DNA of 34,601 bases from Acidobacteriota bacterium (GTDB taxonomy: Bacteria; Acidobacteriota; Terriglobia; Terriglobales; Acidobacteriaceae). The notes beneath the pieces are model-generated. The model ran no database searches and was not told the DNA's origin. It was given only the letters and a program-made list of their open reading frames with translations. Shown piece after piece: positions 32,183 to 34,601 of this stretch. Position 1 is the stretch's first letter. The number at the start of each line of letters is the position of its first letter. Made by a program: the position numbers and the translations under genes. The stretch covers positions 1 through 34,601 of the forward strand of contig JAGWNX010000039.1 in NCBI GenBank assembly GCA_028872955.1. Direction: 5' to 3'.

Positions 32183-34601
32183 GACGGCTGCGGCAGAGAT
32201 CGTCTTCGCCGGCGACCAGGGCGAGGTGTTGCGACTCAGCTTTCCTGCGCCGCAGATTGTGCGCGTGACCCACACCCTTGGTCGAGCGATCCAGGACAGC
32301 CCCAGCCGCATCGTAGTAGAGCGCGCACCGCGAGCACACTGTACCTGCGTAGCGCGGGAGGGCTGGTTTGATGTGGTGAGCGCGGGATTGCGACTCCGCG
32401 TGGATGAGCAGACCGGTGCGCTGAGTTATTACAACGCCATGGGCGTGCTGCTGACGAGAGAGCCTGCCCGTGGAGGCAGGTGGCTGACGCCCAAGTCGGT
32501 TTATCGCAACGTGTACCCCGCAGCAGCAACGGCAGAGACATCAATAAATACGGACGGCGTGCGCGCTGCAGCGGCACCGGCAGCGACCGTGCTGGACCGC
32601 ATGGCGTTTGCGGCTCGATTGGAGTTTGAGTTCCAGCCGGAGGAGGCGCTCTTCGGACTGGGATCGCATGAAGAGGGCTATGCCAATCTGCGCGGCCGGG
32701 TGCGCGAGCTCTACCAGCAGAACATGAAGGCCGTGGTGCCCATGCTGGTATCAACGCGCGGCTATGCGGTGCTGCTGGACTGCTGCTCGCTGATGCTCTT
32801 CCGTGACGATATGGAGGGCTCGTCCTGGTGGGCGGATGTTGTGGAGGAGTTGGATTACTACGTGATGGCCGGCGCAACGCACGACGCCTTGATGGAGAGC
32901 TATCGTCTGCTGACGGGGCCTGCGCCCATGCTTCCGCTGTGGGCGTTCGGCTACATCCAGTCGAAAGAGCGTTACGTGACCGGAGCGGAGATGGTGGAGG
33001 TCGTGCGGGAGTATCGCGCGCGCCGGGTGCCGCTGGATGCCGTGGTGCTGGACTGGAAGTCGTGGCCGAACGGGCCGGGCTGGGGGCAGAAGTCGCTTGA
33101 CTCGATGCGCTTTGCGTCGGGCACCGCAGTGGCAGATGCGTTGCACGCGCTCCACGCACACTGGATGATCTCGCTGTGGCCGATCATGACCGGCGCGTGT
33201 GAAGATCAGCAGGAGATGCAGCGCGGCGGCCACATGCTAGGCAACCAGGCGACGTATAACGCGTTCTCGGCAGAGGCGCGTGCTCTCTACTGGAAGCAGG
33301 CGGAGCGCGGGCTCTGGAGCCGCGGCGTGGATGCCTGGTGGTGCGACTGTACCGAGCCCTTTGAGGCAGACTGGGCCGGGGCAGAGAAGCCGGAGCCGGA
33401 GGTGCGTCTACGCATCAACACCGAGGCGGCAAAACAGTATCTGGATGCCGGAGATCTGAACGCCTTCTCGTTGCTGCACTCGCAAGGCATCTACGAAGGG
33501 CAGCGCAGCGTCACCAGCCACCGTCGCGTGCTGAATCTGACCCGCTCTGCCTATGCCGGGCAGCATCGCTACGGCACGGTTACGTGGAATGGGGATATCT
33601 GCGCGACCTGGGAGTGGCTGCGAATCTCGATCGCCGAGGGCGTGCACTTCTGTGCCACGGGCGAGCCGTACTGGTCCGTTGATATCGGTGGCTTCTTCGT
33701 GCAGCATGATCCTACGCTGTGGTTCTGGCGTGGCTCATTCAACGCGGGCTGTCGCGGGTTGACGCCACCCGACCTTCTGGCGCCGGACTGTGCCGATACG
33801 GGCTGCACAGATCTCGGCTTCCACGAACTGTATACACGTTGGTTACAATATGCCGTCTTCCTGCCCATGTTTCGCTCGCATGGTACGGATGCCCCGCGTG
33901 AGGTGTGGCGGTTTGGCGAGCCGGGCGGGCGCTTCTATGACACGCTCGTGCGCTTTATCCATCTGCGCTATGAGCTGCTGCCTTATCTGTACTCGCTGGC
34001 CTCGCGCGTCAGCCGCCATGGTGCCGCTATGCTGCGCAGTCTGGCGCTGGAGTTTCCCGCGGATGTCGTGACGCACGATATCGGCACTCAATTCCTGTGC
34101 GGCCCGGCGCTGCTTGTGTGTCCGGTTGTCGAGCCCATGTACTATGGCCCCGGCTCCACACCGCTCTCGCACGCTAAGACGATGGCGGTGTACCTGCCCA
34201 GCGGCGCAGACTGGTACTGCTTCTGGAGCAACCGCAGCTTCAAGCCCGGCTGGCATACCGTTGCCGCGCCGCTGGAGACGATGCCGGTCTTTGTGCGTGC
34301 CGGGAGTGTTGTGCCCATGGCTGAGCCGGTGCAGCACACCGGGCAACTGGCCACAGCGCACTGCACACTGCGTGTGTATGCCGGCGCAGACTGCAGCTTT
34401 GCGTGGTACGAGGATGAAGGCGACGGTTATGCCTACGAGCAGGGCGCGTTCACGCTGACACCAATTGCCTGGAGTGAGGCGACGCGACGACTCACACTCG
34501 GCGAGCGGCAGGGGAGCTTCGCCGGCATGGCTGCTGCCCGTACCGTCACCGTGCAGTGCATTATGCCCCACGCCGTGCGTCAGGTATCGCTCACGCTCAC
34601 C
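32166..34601 (+). CDS. Glycoside hydrolase family 31, alpha-xylosidase-like (3' truncated by window edge)
   Basis: An open frame of 812 codons to the last base with no stop. It begins MYRVVETAAAEIVF at the ATG at 32166, inside the end of the symporter gene. An N-terminal beta-sandwich (about 1-230) precedes the barrel, which starts near LPLWAFGYIQSKERY. The nucleophile region reads VDAWWCDCTEPFEADW, with Asp394 as the candidate nucleophile. The WSVDIGGFF segment supplies the likely acid/base Asp506. GH31 conserved blocks RWLQYAVFLPMFRSHGTDAP and LRYELLPYLYSLASRV follow, then C-terminal beta domains (WYEDEGDGYAYEQGAF). No signal peptide is seen, so it is cytoplasmic and would act on imported oligosaccharides. 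Alpha-glucosidase activity cannot be excluded. Confidence 0.9.
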   Translation, partial: MYRVVETAAAEIVFAGDQGEVLRLSFPAPQIVRVTHTLGRAIQDSPSRIVVERAPRAHCTCVAREGWFDVVSAGLRLRVDEQTGALSYYNAMGVLLTREPARGGRWLTPKSVYRNVYPAAATAETSINTDGVRAAAAPAATVLDRMAFAARLEFEFQPEEALFGLGSHEEGYANLRGRVRELYQQNMKAVVPMLVSTRGYAVLLDCCSLMLFRDDMEGSSWWADVVEELDYYVMAGATHDALMESYRLLTGPAPMLPLWAFGYIQSKERYVTGAEMVEVVREYRARRVPLDAVVLDWKSWPNGPGWGQKSLDSMRFASGTAVADALHALHAHWMISLWPIMTGACEDQQEMQRGGHMLGNQATYNAFSAEARALYWKQAERGLWSRGVDAWWCDCTEPFEADWAGAEKPEPEVRLRINTEAAKQYLDAGDLNAFSLLHSQGIYEGQRSVTSHRRVLNLTRSAYAGQHRYGTVTWNGDICATWEWLRISIAEGVHFCATGEPYWSVDIGGFFVQHDPTLWFWRGSFNAGCRGLTPPDLLAPDCADTGCTDLGFHELYTRWLQYAVFLPMFRSHGTDAPREVWRFGEPGGRFYDTLVRFIHLRYELLPYLYSLASRVSRHGAAMLRSLALEFPADVVTHDIGTQFLCGPALLVCPVVEPMYYGPGSTPLSHAKTMAVYLPSGADWYCFWSNRSFKPGWHTVAAPLETMPVFVRAGSVVPMAEPVQHTGQLATAHCTLRVYAGADCSFAWYEDEGDGYAYEQGAFTLTPIAWSEATRRLTLGERQGSFAGMAAARTVTVQCIMPHAVRQVSLTLT

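Overview
The window (about 34.6 kb, high GC) looks like a chromosomal segment of a plant-polymer-degrading acidobacterium of the Terriglobia/Acidobacteriaceae type. The support is an Oar-like TonB-dependent receptor of about 1170 residues with an N-terminal carboxypeptidase-regulatory-like domain, a dense carbohydrate-catabolic gene set, and small secreted helical proteins beside a multihaem cytochrome. This is inference from gene content. No rRNA, insertion sequence, prophage or CRISPR array is visible.

Layout. (1) 2-907: 3' end of a GH3 glycosidase. (2) 900-7108, minus strand: a sulfate-assimilation transcription unit cysD-cysN-cysH-TauE/SafE exporter-pabBC. It is preceded by a short cysteine-rich leader ORF and a hairpin pair that reads as a transcription attenuator. 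(3) 7170-10287: a Cu+ P-type ATPase with YHS and metal-binding N-terminal modules, convergent with a Ni/Co transporter-like gene. (4) 10376-20032: a uronate catabolic locus: Gfo/Idh/MocA oxidoreductase, kduD, kduI, kdgK, kdgA, a Tat-type alginate-lyase-family protein, a TonB receptor and a LacI regulator. (5) 20033-24118: two tandem promoter-plus-operator modules, a giant TonB receptor and a strong terminator. (6) 24192-27625: a TPR protein, a heptahaem cytochrome c and two tandem paralogous small secreted proteins. (7) 27865-27941: tRNA-Val(UAC). (8) 28052-34601: a PhyH-family dioxygenase, a xylose-isomerase-like TIM-barrel protein, an AraC regulator, a GPH-family sugar symporter and a GH31 glycosidase that runs off the window end.

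How it works together. Region 4 encodes the complete route from an unsaturated uronate (5-keto-4-deoxyuronate) through KduI, KduD, KdgK and KdgA to pyruvate and glyceraldehyde-3-phosphate, plus outer-membrane uptake and a lyase. LacI-type operators sharing the half-site GCTTYAWC lie in front of the giant receptor and between kduD and kduI, which suggests one regulon. Region 8 resembles the known isoprimeverose module (regulator, GPH transporter, alpha-xylosidase).

The most interesting element is the leader of the sulfate operon. Its ORF is 17-28 codons long depending on the start and contains seven Cys codons, all TGT, whereas all 12 Cys codons of cysD and cysH are TGC. It is followed by mutually exclusive antiterminator and terminator pairings, as expected for cysteine-responsive ribosome-mediated attenuation.
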